Below are positions 20,573 to 32,817 of a stretch of DNA of 64,000 nt, piece after piece. Source of the stretch: Allacma fusca (Eukaryota > Arthropoda > Collembola > Symphypleona > Sminthuridae); contig OX359249.1 of NCBI GenBank assembly GCA_947179485.1, positions 54,943,402-55,007,401 on the forward strand. The letters run 5' to 3'. Positions within the stretch are counted from its first letter, which is position 1, and every line of letters starts with the position of its first letter. Under the pieces are notes generated by a model. It saw nothing but the letters and a program-made list of their open reading frames with translations. It had not been told where the DNA came from and searched no databases. Both the position numbers and the translations under genes were made by a program.

Positions 20573-23063
20573 TCACTTTTTCAGGTGTTTGCTGCACTCA
20601 TCAGATTCTCTATATTTTGGGAATACACGCGGGCGGTCTGCTAAAGCTCAATTTTCGAATTTGAGATGAATCCGAAAACTTAAAAAATAGCGATGAAAAT
20701 GACGTCGTTGCATAAGTCACTTTTTCAGGTGTTTGCTGAATTCATCAGAATCTCTTTATATTTTGGGAATACACTCGAGCGGTCTGCTAAAGCTCAATTC
20801 TCGAATTCGAGATGAATCGAAAATCTTTGAAAATAGCTATGAAAATGACGTCGTTGCTCTGGTCACTTTTTATGGTGTTTGCTGAACTCGTTGAAATCCC
20901 TTTAGACTTTGGCAATACACGCGGACGGTCTGCTAAAGCTCAATTTTGGAATTTGAGATGAATCCGAAAACTTAGAAAATAGCGATGAAAATGACGTCGT
21001 TGCATTAGTCACTTTTTCAGGTGTTTGCTGAATTCATCAGAATCTCTTTATATTTTGGGAATACACTCGAGCGGTCTGCTAAAGCTCAATTCTCGAATTC
21101 GAGATGAATCGAAAATCTTTGAAAATAGCTATGAAAATGAAGTGTCGTTGCTCTGGGTACTTTTCATGGTGTTTGCTGAACTCGTCGAAATCTCTTTCAA
21201 CTTTGGGAATACACGCGGGCTGTCTGCCAAAGCTCAATTCTCGAATTTGAGATGAATCCGAAAACTTAGAAAATAGCGATGAAAATGACGTCGTTGCATT
21301 AGTCACTTTTTCAGGTGTTTGCTGAAATCATCAGAATCTTTTTATATTTTATGAATACACGCGGGCGGTCTGCTAAAGCTCAATTCTCGAATTTGAGATG
21401 AATCGGAAAACTGAAAAAAACTACGAAAATGAAGTGTCGTTGCTCTGGTCACTTTTTCAGGTGTTTGCTGCACTCATCAGATTCTCTTTATATTTTGGGA
21501 ATACACGCGGGCGGTCTGCTAAAGCTCAATTTTCGAATTTGAGATGAATCCGAAAACTTAAAAAATAGCGATGAAAATGACGTCGTTGCATTAGTCACTT
21601 TTTCAGGTGTTTGCTGAATTCATCAGAATCTCTTTATATTTTGGGAATACACTCGAGCGGTCTGCTAAAGCTCAATTCTCGAATTCGAGATGAATCGAAA
21701 ATCTTTGAAAATAGCTATGAAAATGAAGTGTCGTTGCTCTGGGTACTTTTTATGGTGTTTGCTGAACTCGTCGAAATCTCTTTCAACTTTGGGAATACAC
21801 GCGGGCTGTCTGCCAAAGCTCAATTCTCGAATTTGAGATGAATCCAAAAACTTAGAAAATAGCGATGAAAATGACGTCGTTGCATTAGTCACTTTTTCAG
21901 GTGTTTGCTGAATTCATCAGAATCTCTTTATATTTTGGGAATACACTCGAGCGGTCTGCTAAAGCTCAATTCTCGAATTCGAGATGAATCGAAAATCTTT
22001 GAAAATAGCTATGAAAATGAAGTGTCGTTGCTCTGGTCACTTTTTTTTGGTGTTTGCTGAACTCGTTGAAATCCCTTTAGACTTTGGCAATACACGCGGA
22101 CGGTCTGCTAAAGCTCAATTTTCGAATTTGAGATGAATCGGAAAACTTAGAAAATAGCGATGAAAATGACGTCGTTGCATTAGTCACTTTTTCAGGTGTT
22201 TGCTGAATTCATCAGAATCTCTTTATATTTTGGGAATACACTCGAGCGGTCTGCTAAAGCTCAATTCTCGAATTCGAGATGAATCGAAAATCTTTGAAAA
22301 TAGCTATGAAAATGAAGTGTCGTTGCTCTGGTCACTTTTTATGGTGTTTGCTGAACTCGTCGAAATCTCTTTCAACTTTGGGAATACACGCGGGCTGTCT
22401 GCCAAAGCTCAATTCTCGAATTTGAGATGAATCCGAAAACTTAGAAAATAGCGATGAAAATGACGTCGTTGCATTAGTCACTTTTTCAGGTGTTTGCTGA
22501 AATCATCAGAATCTTTTTATATTTTATGAATACACGCGGGCGGTCTGCTAAAGCTCAATTCTCGAATTTGAGATGAATCGGAAGACTGAAAATAACTACG
22601 AAAATGAAGTGTCGTTGCTCTGGTCACTTTTTCAGGTGTTTGCTGCACTCATCAGATTCTCTTTATATTTTGGGAATACACGCGGGCGGTCTGCTAAAGC
22701 TCAATTTTCGAATTTGAGATGAATCCGAAAACTTAAAAAATAGCGATGAAAATGACGTCGTTGCATTAGTCACTTTTTCAGGTGTTTGCTGAATTCATCA
22801 GAATCTCTTTATATTTTGGGAATACACTCGAGCGGTCTGCTAAAGCTCAATTCTCGAATTCGAGATGAATCGAAAATCTTTGAAAATAGCTATGAAAATG
22901 AAGTGTCGTTGCTCTGGTCACTTTTTATGGTGTTTGCTGAACTCGTTGAAATCCCTTTAGACTTTGGCAATACACGCGGACGGTCTGCTAAAGCTCAATT
23001 TTCGAATTTGAGATGAATCGGAAAACTTAGAAAATAGCGATGAAAACGACGTCGTTGCATAAG
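20427..23063 (+). repeat. Mosaic block of 18 A-B and C-D/E dimers
   Basis: The monomers are a D/A chimera (20427), B (20573, 2 bp shorter through 'attctctatatttt'), C (20717, with a 'gaaaatgacgtcg' tail), an E/J chimera (20863), C, D, A, B, C, D, C, E, C, D, A, B, C, E. The A at 21303 has 'gaaaaaaact'. The D at 21743 has 'gaatccaaaaac'. The E at 22037 has a run of eight Ts after 'tcac', which makes it 147 bp. No single HOR period governs the block. It looks like repeated small exchanges between dimers. Confidence 0.9.
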
Positions 23064-23640
23064 TCACTTTTTCAGGTTAGTAAACCCGTCAGAATGTCTT
23101 TCAACTTTGGGAATACACGCGGGCGGTCTGGTAAACCTCAATTCTCGAATTTGAGATGAATCGGTAAACTTTGAAAATAGCTACGAAAATGAAGTGTCGT
23201 TGCTCTGGTCACTTTTTATGGTGTTTGCTGAACTCGTCAGAATCTCTTGATACTTTGGGAATCCACTCAGGCAGTCTGCTTAAGCTCGTATCTCGAATTT
23301 ACGATGAATCGAAAAGCTTTTAAATTGCGATAAAATGACGTAGCTCTGGTCACTTTCAAGGGTGTTTAGTGAACCCGCCAGAATCTCTTTCAACTTTGGC
23401 AATACACGCGGACGGTCTGATAAAGCTCAATTTTCGAATTTGAGATGAATCGCGAAAACTGAAAATAGCGATGAAAATGACGTCGTTGCTCTGGTCACTT
23501 TTTATGGTGTTTGCTGAACTCGTTGAAATCCCTTTAGACTTTGGCAATACACGCGGACGGTCTGCTAAAGCTCCATTTTGGAATTTGAGATGAATCCGAA
23601 AACTTAAAAAATAGCGATGAAAATGACGTCGTTGCATTAG
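23064..23640 (+). repeat. G-H-I'-J tetramer, first I' and J-like monomers
   Basis: G (23064-23208), H (23209-23349), I' (23350-23494) and a J-like monomer (23495-23640). The I' is the first with 'gaatcgcgaaaactg' and the '...gttgctctgg' end that characterise the right half of the window. The following monomer has the J tail 'ttttggaatttgagatg' but still the E body 'ggcaatacacgcggacgg', and so looks like an intermediate between E and J. Confidence 0.92.
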
Positions 23641-26565
23641 TCACTTTTTCAGGTGTTTGCTGAAATCATCAGAATCTTTTTATATTTTATGAATACACGC
23701 GGGCGGTCTGCTAAAGCTCAATTCTCGAATTTGAGATGAATCGGAAAACTGAAAAAAACTACGAAAATGAAGTGTCGTTGCTCTGGTCACTTTTTCAGGT
23801 GTTTGCTGCACTCATCAGATTCTCTTTATATTTTGGGAATACACGCGGGCGGTCTGCTAAAGCTCAATTTTCGAATTTGAGATGAATCCGAAAACTTAAA
23901 AAATAGCGATGAAAATGACGTCGTTGCATTAGTCACTTTTTCAGGTGTTTGCTGAATTCATCAGAATCTCTTTATATTTTGGGAATACACTCGAGCGGTC
24001 TGCTAAAGCTCAATTCTCGAATTCGAGATGAATCGAAAATCTTTGAAAATAGCTATGAAAATGAAGTGTCGTTGCTCTGGGTACTTTTTATGGTGTTTGC
24101 TGAACTCGTCGAAATCTCTTTCAACTTTGGGAATACACGCGGGCTGTCTGCCAAAGCTCAATTCTCGAATTTGAGATGAATCCAAAAACTTAGAAAATAG
24201 CGATGAAAATGACGTTGCATTAGTCACTTTTTCAGGTGTTTGCTGAAATCATCAGAATCTTTTTATATTTTATGAATACACGCGGGCGGTCTGCTAAAGC
24301 TCAATTCTCGAATTTGAGATGAATCGGAAAACTGAAAAAAACTACGAAAATGAAGTGTCGTTGCTCTGGTCACTTTTTCAGGTGTTTGCTGCACTCATCA
24401 GATTCTCTTTATATTTTGGGAATACACGCGGGCGGTCTGCTAAAGCTCAATTTTCGAATTTGAGATGAATCCGAAAACTTAAAAAATAGCGATGAAAATG
24501 ACGTCGTTGCATTAGTCACTTTTTCAGGTGTTTGCTGAATTCATCAGAATCTCTTTATATTTTGGGAATACACTCGAGCGGTCTGCTAAAGCTCAATTCT
24601 CGAATTCGAGATGAATCGAAAATCTTTGAAAATAGCTATGAAAATGAAGTGTCGTTGCTCTGGGTACTTTTTATGGTGTTTGCTGAACTCGTCGAAATCT
24701 CTTTCAACTTTGGGAATACACGCGGGCTGTCTGCCAAAGCTCAATTCTCGAATTTGAGATGAATCCGAAAACTTAGAAAATAGCGATGAAAATGACGTCG
24801 TTGCATTAGTCACTTTTTCAGGTGTTTGCTGAAATCATCAGAATCTTTTTATATTTTATGAATACACGCGGGCGGTCTGCTAAAGCTCAATTCTCGAATT
24901 CGAGATGAATCGGAAAACTGAAAATAACTACGAAAATGAAGTGTCGTGGCTCTGGTCACTTTTTCAGGTGTTTGCTGCACTCATCAGATTCTCTTTATAT
25001 TTTGGGAATACACGCGGGCGGTCTGCTAAAGCTCAATTTTCGAATTTGAGATGAATCCGAAAACTTAAAAAATAGCGATGAAAATGACGTCGTTGCATAA
25101 GTCACTTTTTCAGGTGTTTGCTGAATTCATCAGAATCTCTTTATATTTTGGGAATACACTCGAGCGGTCTGCTAAAGCTCAATTCTCGAATTCGAGATGA
25201 ATCGAAAATCTTTGAAAATAGCTATGAAAATGAAGTGTCGTTGCTCTGGGTACTTTTTATGGTGTTTGCTGAACTCGTCGAAATCTCTTTCAACTTTGGG
25301 AATACACGCGGGCTGTCTGCCAAAGCTCAATTCTCGAATTTGAGATGAATCCGAAAACTTAGAAAATAGCGATGAAAATGACGTCGTTGCATTAGTCACT
25401 TTTTCAGGTGTTTGCTGAAATCATCAGAATCTTTTTATATTTTATGAATACACGCGGGCGGTCTGCTAAAGCTCAATTCTCGAATTTGAGATGAATCGGA
25501 AAACTGAAAATAACTACGAAAATGAAGTGTCGTTGCTCTGGTCACTTTTTCAGGTGTTTGCCTCACTCATCAGATTCTCTTTATATTTTGGGAATACACG
25601 CGGGCGGTCTGCTAAAGCTCAATTTTCGAATTTGAGATGAATCCGAAAACTTAAAAAATAGCGATGAAAATGACGTCGTTGCATAAGTCACTTTTTCAGG
25701 TGTTTGCTGAATTCATCAGAATCTCTTTATATTTTGGGAATACACTCGAGCGGTCTGCTAAAGCTCAATTCTCGAATTCGAGATGAATCGAAAATCTTTG
25801 AAAATAGCTATGAAATTGAAGTGTCGTTGCTCTGGTCACTTTTTATGGTGTTTGCTGAACTCGTTGAAATCCCTTTAGACTTTGGCAATACACGCGGACG
25901 GTCTGCTAAAGCTCAATTTTCGAATTTGAGATGAATCGGAAAACGTAGAAAATAGCGATGAAAATGACGTCGTTGCATTAGTCACTTTTTCAGGTGTTTG
26001 CTGAATTCATCAGAATCTCTTTATATTTTGGGAATACACTCGAGCGGTCTGCTAAAGCTCAATTCTCGAATTCGAGATGAATCGAAAATCTTTGAAAATA
26101 GCTATGAAAATGAAGTGTCGTTGCTCTGGGTACTTTTCATGGTGTTTGCTGAACTCGTCGAAATCTCTTTCAACTTTGGGAATACACGCGGGCTGTCTGC
26201 CAAAGCTCAATTCTCGAATTTGAGATGAATCCGAAAACTGAAAATAGCGATGAAAATGACGTCGTTGCATAAGTCACTTTTTCAGGTGTTTGCTGAAATC
26301 ATCAGAATCTTTTTATATTTTATGAATACACGCGGGCGGTCTGCTAAAGCTCAATTCTCGAATTTGAGATGAATCGGAAGACTGAAAATAACTACGAAAA
26401 TGAAGTGTCGTTGCTCTGGTCACTTTTTCAGGTGTTTGCTGCACTCATCAGATTCTCTTTATATTTTGGGAATACACGCGGGCGGTCTGCTAAAGCTCAA
26501 TTTTCGAATTTGAGATGAATCCGAAAACTTAAAAAATAGCGATGAAAATGACGTCGTTGCTTTAG
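23641..26565 (+). repeat. Tetrameric 586-bp HOR run (A-B-C-D) and linker
   Basis: A-B-C-D tetramers start at 23641, 24224, 24810 and then 25396 (A-B-C-E), giving periods of 583, 586 and 586 bp. The first tetramer is 3 bp short because its D reads 'aaaatgacgttgc' (near 24210) without the usual 'gtc'. The run closes with C-D-A-B and leads into an F cassette at 26566. The B at 25542 has 'gtttgcctcactcatc', also seen at 28597 and 36308. The E at 25836 has 'gaaaacgtag', shared with the D/E chimeras further right. Confidence 0.93.
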
Positions 26566-27289
26566 TCACTTTTTCAGGTGTTTGCTGAACTCATCAGAAT
26601 CTCTTTATATTTTGGGAATACACGCGGGAAGTCTGCTAAAGCTCAATTCTCGAATTTGAGATGAATCGGAAAACTTTGAAAATAGCTACGAAAATGAAGT
26701 GTCGTTGCTCTGGTCACTTTTTATGGTGTCTGCTGAACTCGTCGGAATCTCTTTATATTTTGGGAATAAACGCGGGCTGTCTGCAAAGGCTCAATTCTCG
26801 AATTTGAGATGAATCGGAAAACTGAAAATAGCGATGAAAATGACGTCGTTTCTCTGGTCACTTTTTATGGTGTTTGCTGAACTCGTCAGAATCTCTTTAT
26901 ACTTTGGGAATCCACTCAGGCAGTCTGCTTAAGCTCGTATCTCGAATTTACGATGAATCGAAAAACTAAAAAATGCTATAAAATGACGTCGTAGCTCTGG
27001 TCACTTTCAAGGGTGTTTAGTGAACCCGTCAGAATCTCTTTTAACTTTAGGAATACACGCGGGCGGTGTGCTAAAGCTCAATTCTCGAATTTGAGATGAA
27101 TCGGAAAACTTTGAAAATAGCTACGAAAATGAAGTGTCGTTGCTCTGGTCACTTTTTATGGTGTTTGCTGAACTCGGAATATCTTTATATTTTGGGAATA
27201 CACGCGGGCTGTCTGCAAAGGCTCAATTCTCGAATTTGAGATGAATCGGAAAACTGAAAATAGCGATGAAAATGACGTCGTTGCATAAG
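26566..27289 (+). repeat. F1-F5 cassette, copy 5
   Basis: F2 has 'ttatggtgtctgctg' (near 26730) and F4 has 'gcgggcggtgtgc' (near 27065). The copy 3/4 variants are absent, so this cassette belongs to a separate lineage. Confidence 0.95.
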
Positions 27290-28890
27290 TCACTTTTTCA
27301 GGTTAGTAAACCCGTCAGAATCTCTTTCAACTTTGGGAATACACGCGGGCGGTCTGGTAAACCTCAATTTTGGAATTTGAGATGAATCGGAAAACTGAAA
27401 ATAGCTACGAAAATGAAGTGTCGTTGCTCTGGTCACTTTTTATGGTGTTTGCTGAACTCGTCAGAATCTCTTGATACTTTGGGAATCCACTCAGGCAGTC
27501 TGCTTAAGCTCGTATCTCGAATTTACGATGAATCGAAAAGCTTTTAAATTGCGATAAAATGACGTAGCTCTGGTCACTTTCAAGGGTGTTTAGTGAACCC
27601 GCCAGAATCTCTTTCAACTTTTTAAATACACGCGGACGGTCTGATAAAGCTCAATTTTCGAATTTGAGATGAATCGCGAAAACTGAAAATAGCGATGAAA
27701 ATGACGTCGTTGCTCTGGTCACTTTTTATGGTGTTTGCTGAACTCGTTGAAATCCCTTTAGACTTTGGATATAACCGCGGACGGGCTGCTAAAGCTCAAT
27801 TTTGGAATTTGAGATGAATCCGAAAACTTAGAAAATAGCGATGAAAATGACGTCGTTGCATTAGTCACTTTTTCAGGTGTTTGCTGAAATCATCAGAATC
27901 TTTTTATATTTTATGAATAGACGCGGGCGGTCTGCTAAAGCTCAATTCTCGAATTTAAAATGAATCGGAAAACTGAAAATAACTACGAAAATGAAGTGTC
28001 GTTGCTCTGGTCACTTTTTCAGGTGTTTGCTGCACTCATCAGATTCTCTTTATATTTTGGGAATACACGCGGGCGGTCTGCTAAAGCTCAATTTTCGAAT
28101 TTGAGATGAATCCGAAAACTTAAAAAATAGCGATGAAAATGACGTCGTTGCATAAGTCACTTTTTCAGGAGTTTGCTGAATTCATCAGAATCTCTTTATA
28201 TTTTGGGAATACACTCGAGCGGTCTGCTAAAGCTCAATTCTCGAATTCGAGATGAATCGAAAATCTTTGAAAATAGCTATGAAAATGAAGTGTCGTTGCT
28301 CTGGGTACTTTTTATGGTGTTTGCTGAACTCGTCGAAATCTCTTTCAACTTTGGGAATACACGCGGGCTGTCTGCCAAAGCTCAATTCTCGAATTTGAGA
28401 TGAATCCGAAAACTTAGAAAATAGCGATGAAAATGACGTCGTTGCATTAGTCACTTTTTCAGGTGTTTGCTGAAATCATCAGAATCTTTTTATATTTTAT
28501 GAATACACGCGGGCGGTCTGCTAAAGCTCAATTCTCGAATTTGAGATGAATCGGAAAACTGAAAATAACTACGAAAATGAAGTGTCGTTGCTCTGGTCAC
28601 TTTTTCAGGTGTTTGCCTCACTCATCAGATTCTCTTTATATTTTGGGAATACACGCGGGCGGTCTGCTAAAGCTCAATTTTCGAATTTGAGATGAATCCG
28701 AAAACTTAAAAAATAGCGATGAAAATGACGTCGTTGCATAAGTCACTTTTTCAGGTGTTTGCTGAATTCATCAGAATCTCTTTATATTTTGGGAATACAC
28801 TCGAGCGGTCTGCTAAAGCTCAATTCTCGAATTCGAGATGAATCGAAAATCTTTGAAAATAGCTATGAAAATGAAGTGTCGTTGCTCTGG

Positions 28891-29036
28891 GTACTTTTTA
28901 TGGTGTTTGCTGAACTCGTCGAAATCTCTTTCAACTTTGGCAATACACGCGGACGGTCTGCTAAAGCTCAATTTTCGAATTTGAGATGAATCGGAAAACG
29001 TAGAAAATAGCGATGAAAATGACGTCGTTGCATTAG
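28891..29036 (+). repeat. D/E chimeric monomer, reference copy
   Basis: D 5' half ('gtcgaaatctctttc') joined to an E 3' half ('ggcaatacacgcggacgg', 'gaaaacgtag'). The same form recurs at 31070, 31364, 33543 and 36602, so the chimera was amplified as part of the C-D/E dimer. The monomer at 49440 is a similar but separate D/E join, with 'ggaatacacgcggacgg' and 'tctgctatagctc'. Confidence 0.92.
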
Positions 29037-29620
29037 TCACTTTTTCAGGTGTTTGCTGAATTCATCAGAATCTCTTTATATTTTGGGAATACACTCGAGC
29101 GGTCTGCTAAAGCTCAATTCTCGAATTCGAGATGAATCGAAAATCTTTGAAAATAGCTATGAAAATGAAGTGTCGTTGCTCTGGGTACTTTTCATGGTGT
29201 TTGCTGAACTCGTCGAAATCTCTTTCAACTTCGGGAATACACGCGGGCTGTCTGCCAAAGCTCAATTCTCGAATTTGAGATGAATCCGAAAACTGAAAAT
29301 AGCGATGAAAATGACGTCGTTGCATAAGTCACTTTTTCAGGTGTTTGCTGAAATCATCAGAATCTTTTTATATTTTATGAATACACGCGGGCGGTCTGCT
29401 AAAGCTCAATTCTCGAATTTGAGATGAATCGGAAGACTGAAAATAACTACGAAAATGAAGTGTCGTTGCTCTGGTCACTTTTTCAGGTGTTTGCTGCACT
29501 CATCAGATTCTCTTTATATTTTGGGAATACACGCGGGCGGTCTGCTAAAGCTCAATTTTCGAATTTGAGATGAATCCGAAAACTTAAAAAATAGCGATGA
29601 AAATGACGTCGTTGCTTTAG

Positions 29621-30344
29621 TCACTTTTTCAGGTGTTTGCTGAAATCATCAGAATCTTTTTATATTTTATGAATACACGCGGGCGGTCTGCTAAAGCTCA
29701 ATTCTCGAATTTGAGATGAATCGGAAAACTTTGAAAATAGCTACGAAAATGAAGTGTCGTTGCTCTGGTCACTTTTTATGGTGTTTGCTGAACTCGTCGG
29801 AATCTCTTTATATTTTGGGAATAAACGCGGGCTGTCTGCAAAGGCTCAATTCTCGAATTTGAGATGAATCGGAAAACTGAAAATAGCGATGAAAATGACG
29901 TCGTTTCTCTGGTCACTTTTTATGGTGTTTGCTGAACTCGTCAGAATCTCTTTATACTTTGGGAATCCACTCAGGCAGTCTGCTTAAGCTCGTATCTCGA
30001 ATTTACGATGAATCGAAAAACTAAAAAATGCTATAAAATGACGTCGTAGCTCTGGTCACTTTCAAGGGTGTTTAGTGAACCCGTCAGAATCTCTTTTAAC
30101 TTTAGGAATACACGCGGGCGGTCTGCTAAAGCTCAATTCTCGAATTTGAGATGAATCGGAAAACTTTGAAAATAGCTACGAAAATGAAGTGTCGTTGCTC
30201 TGGTCACTTTTTATGGTGTTTGCTGAACTCGGAATATCTTTATATTTTGGGAATACACGCGGGCTGTCTGCAAAGGCTCAATTCTCGAATTTGAGATGAA
30301 TCGGAAAACTGAAAATAGCGATGAAAATGACGTCGTTGCATAAG
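29621..30344 (+). repeat. F1-F5 cassette, copy 6, with an A/F1 chimera as first monomer
   Basis: The first monomer (29621-29768) has the A 5' half ('tgctgaaatcatc', 'tttatgaatac') and the F1 3' end ('ggaaaactttgaaaatagc'). F2-F5 are normal. Confidence 0.94.
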
Positions 30345-32093
30345 TCACTTTTTCAGGTTAGTAAACCCGTCAGAATCTCTTTCAACTTTGGGAATACACG
30401 CGGGCGGTCTGGTAAACCTCAATTCTCGAATTTGAGATGAATCGGAAAACTTTGAAAATAGCTACGAAAATGAAGTGTCGTTGCTCTGGTCACTTTTTAT
30501 GGTGTTTGCTGAACTCGTCAGAATCTCTTGATACTTTGGGAATCCTCTCAGGCAGTCTGCTTAAGCTCGTATCTCGAATTTACGATGAATCGAAAAGCTT
30601 TTTAATTGCGATAAAATGACGTAGCTCTGGTCACTTTCAAGGGTGTTTAGTGAACCCGCCAGAATCTCTTTCAACTTTGGCAATACACGCGGACGGTCTG
30701 ATAAAGCTCAATTTTCGAATTTGAGATGAATCGCGAAAACTGAAAATAGCGATGAAAATGACGTCGTTGCTCTGGTCACTTTTTATGGTGTTTGCTGAAC
30801 TCGTTGAAATCCCTTTAGACTTTGGATATAACCGCGGACGGGCTGCTAAAGCTCAATTTTGGAATTTGAGATGAATCCGAAAACTTAGAAAATAGCGATG
30901 AAAATGACGTCGTTGCATTAGTCACTTTTTCAGGTGTTTGCTGAATTCATCAGAATCTCCTTATATTTTGGGAATACACTCGAGCGGTCTGCTAAAGCTC
31001 AATTCTCGAATTCGAGATGAATCGAAAATCTTTGAAAATAGCTATGAAAATGAAGTGTCGTTGCTCTGGGTACTTTTTATGGTGTTTGCTGAACTCGTCG
31101 AAATCTCTTTCAACTTTGGCAATACACGCGGACGGTCTGCTAAAGCTCAATTTTCGAATTTGAGATGAATCGGAAAACGTAGAAAATAGCGATGAAAATG
31201 ACGTCGTTGCATTAGTCACTTTTTCAGGTGTTTGCTGAATTCATCAGAATCTCTTTATATTTTGGGAATACACTCGAGCGGTCTGCTAAAGCTCAATTCT
31301 CGAATTCGAGATGAATCGAAAATCTTTGAAAATAGCTATGAAAATGAAGTGTCGTTGCTCTGGGTACTTTTTATGGTGTTTGCTGAACTCGTCGAAATCT
31401 CTTTCAACTTTGGCAATACACGCGGACGGTCTGCTAAAGCTCAATTTTCGAATTTGAGAAGAATCGGAAAACGTAGAAAATAGCGATGAAAATGACGTCG
31501 TTGCATTAGTCACTTTTTCAGGTGTTTGCTGAATTCATCAGAATCTCTTTATATTTTGGGAATACACTCGAGCGGTCTGCTAAAGCTCAATTCTCGAATT
31601 CGAGATGAATCGAAAATCTTTGAAAATAGCTATGAAAATGAAGTGTCGTTGCTCTGGGTACTTTTCATGGTGTTTGCTGAACTCGTCGAAATCTCTTTCA
31701 ACTTTGGGAATACACGCGGGCTGTCTGCCAAAGCTCAATTCTCGAATTTGAGATGAATCCGAAAACTGAAAATAGCGATGAAAATGACGTCGTTGCATAA
31801 GTCACTTTTTCAGGTGTTTGCTGAAATCATCAGAATCTTTTTATATTTTATGAATACACGCGGGCGGTCTGCTAAAGCTCAATTCTCGAATTTGAGATGA
31901 ATCGGAAGACTGAAAATAACTACGAAAATGAAGTGTCGTTGCTCTGGTCACTTTTTCAGGTGTTTGCTGCACTCATCAGATTCTCTTTATATTTTGGGAA
32001 TACACGCGGGCGGTCTGCTAAAGCTCAATTTTCGAATTTGAGATGAATCCGAAAACTTAAAAAATAGCGATGAAAATGACGTCGTTGCTTTAG
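29621..32093 (+). repeat. 17-monomer HOR unit (2473 bp)
   Basis: The order is F1-F5, G, H, I', J, C, D/E, C, D/E, C, D, A, B. The opening F1 is an A/F1 chimera. This unit has the first H with 'aatcctctcaggcag' (older form 'aatccactcaggcag') and with 'gctttttaattg'. It differs from the following 15-mer by one additional C-D/E dimer of 294 bp. Confidence 0.95.
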
Positions 32094-32817
32094 TCACTTT
32101 TTCAGGTGTTTGCTGAACTCATCAGAATCTCTTTATATTTTGGGAATACACGCGGGAAGTCTGCTAAAGCTCAATTCTCGAATTTGAGATGAATCGGAAA
32201 ACTTTGAAAATAGCTACGAAAATGAAGTGTCGTTGCTCTGGTCACTTTTTATGGTGTTTGCTGAACTCGTCGGAATCTCTTTATATTTTGGGAATAAACG
32301 CGGGCTGTCTGCAAAGGCTCAATTCTCGAATTTGAGATGAATCGGAAAACTGAAAATAGCGATGAAAATGACGTCGTTTCTCTGGTCACTTTTTATGGTG
32401 TTTGCTGAACTCGTCAGAATCTCTTTATACTTTGGGAATCCACTCAGGCAGTCTGCTTAAGCTCGTATCTCGAATTTACGATGAATCGAAAAACTAAAAA
32501 ATGCTATAAAATGACGTCGTAGCTCTGGTCACTTTCAAGGGTGTTTAGTGAACCCGTCAGAATCTCTTTTAACTTTAGGAATACACGCGGGCGGTCTGCT
32601 AAAGCTCAATTCTCGAATTTGAGATGAATCGGAAAACTTTGAAAATAGCTACGAAAATGAAGTGTCGTTGCTCTGGTCACTTTTTATGGTGTTTGCTGAA
32701 CTCGGAATATCTTTATATTTTGGGAATACACGCGGGCTGTCTGCAAAGGCTCAATTCTCGAATTTGAGATGAATCGGAAAACTGAAAATAGCGATGAAAA
32801 TGACGTCGTTGCATAAG
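32094..32817 (+). repeat. F1-F5 cassette, copy 7
   Basis: Normal F1 through F5. No private change was noticed. Confidence 0.95.

Larger units (their letters stand above)
26566..29620 (+). repeat. 21-monomer HOR unit (3055 bp)
   Basis: The order is F1-F5, G, H, I', J, A, B, C, D, A, B, C, D/E chimera, C, D, A, B. The G at 27290 is a 143-bp variant with the 'ttttggaatttgag' tail and 'aaaactgaaaatagc'. The I' has 'ctttttaaatacacg' (near 27620). The A at 27865 has 'gaatagacgcggg' and 'gaatttaaaatg'. This unit has the first full J monomer ('ggatataaccgcggacggg'). Confidence 0.94.

Noticed and set aside
29231-29250. CENP-B box (TTCG, four bases, A, two bases, CGGG) in monomers with 'cttcgggaatacacgcggg'
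   Set aside because: The TTCG and CGGG parts are 10 bp apart rather than 7, and the usual monomers have 'ctttggg', which lacks TTCG. I saw no match on the other strand.
30437-30619. 60-codon frame starting with ATG in G-H at 30437, 32910 and 35089
   Set aside because: It depends on the H allele with 'gctttttaattg', exists only in three HOR copies and is lost in the related H monomers. There is no sign of coding constraint.
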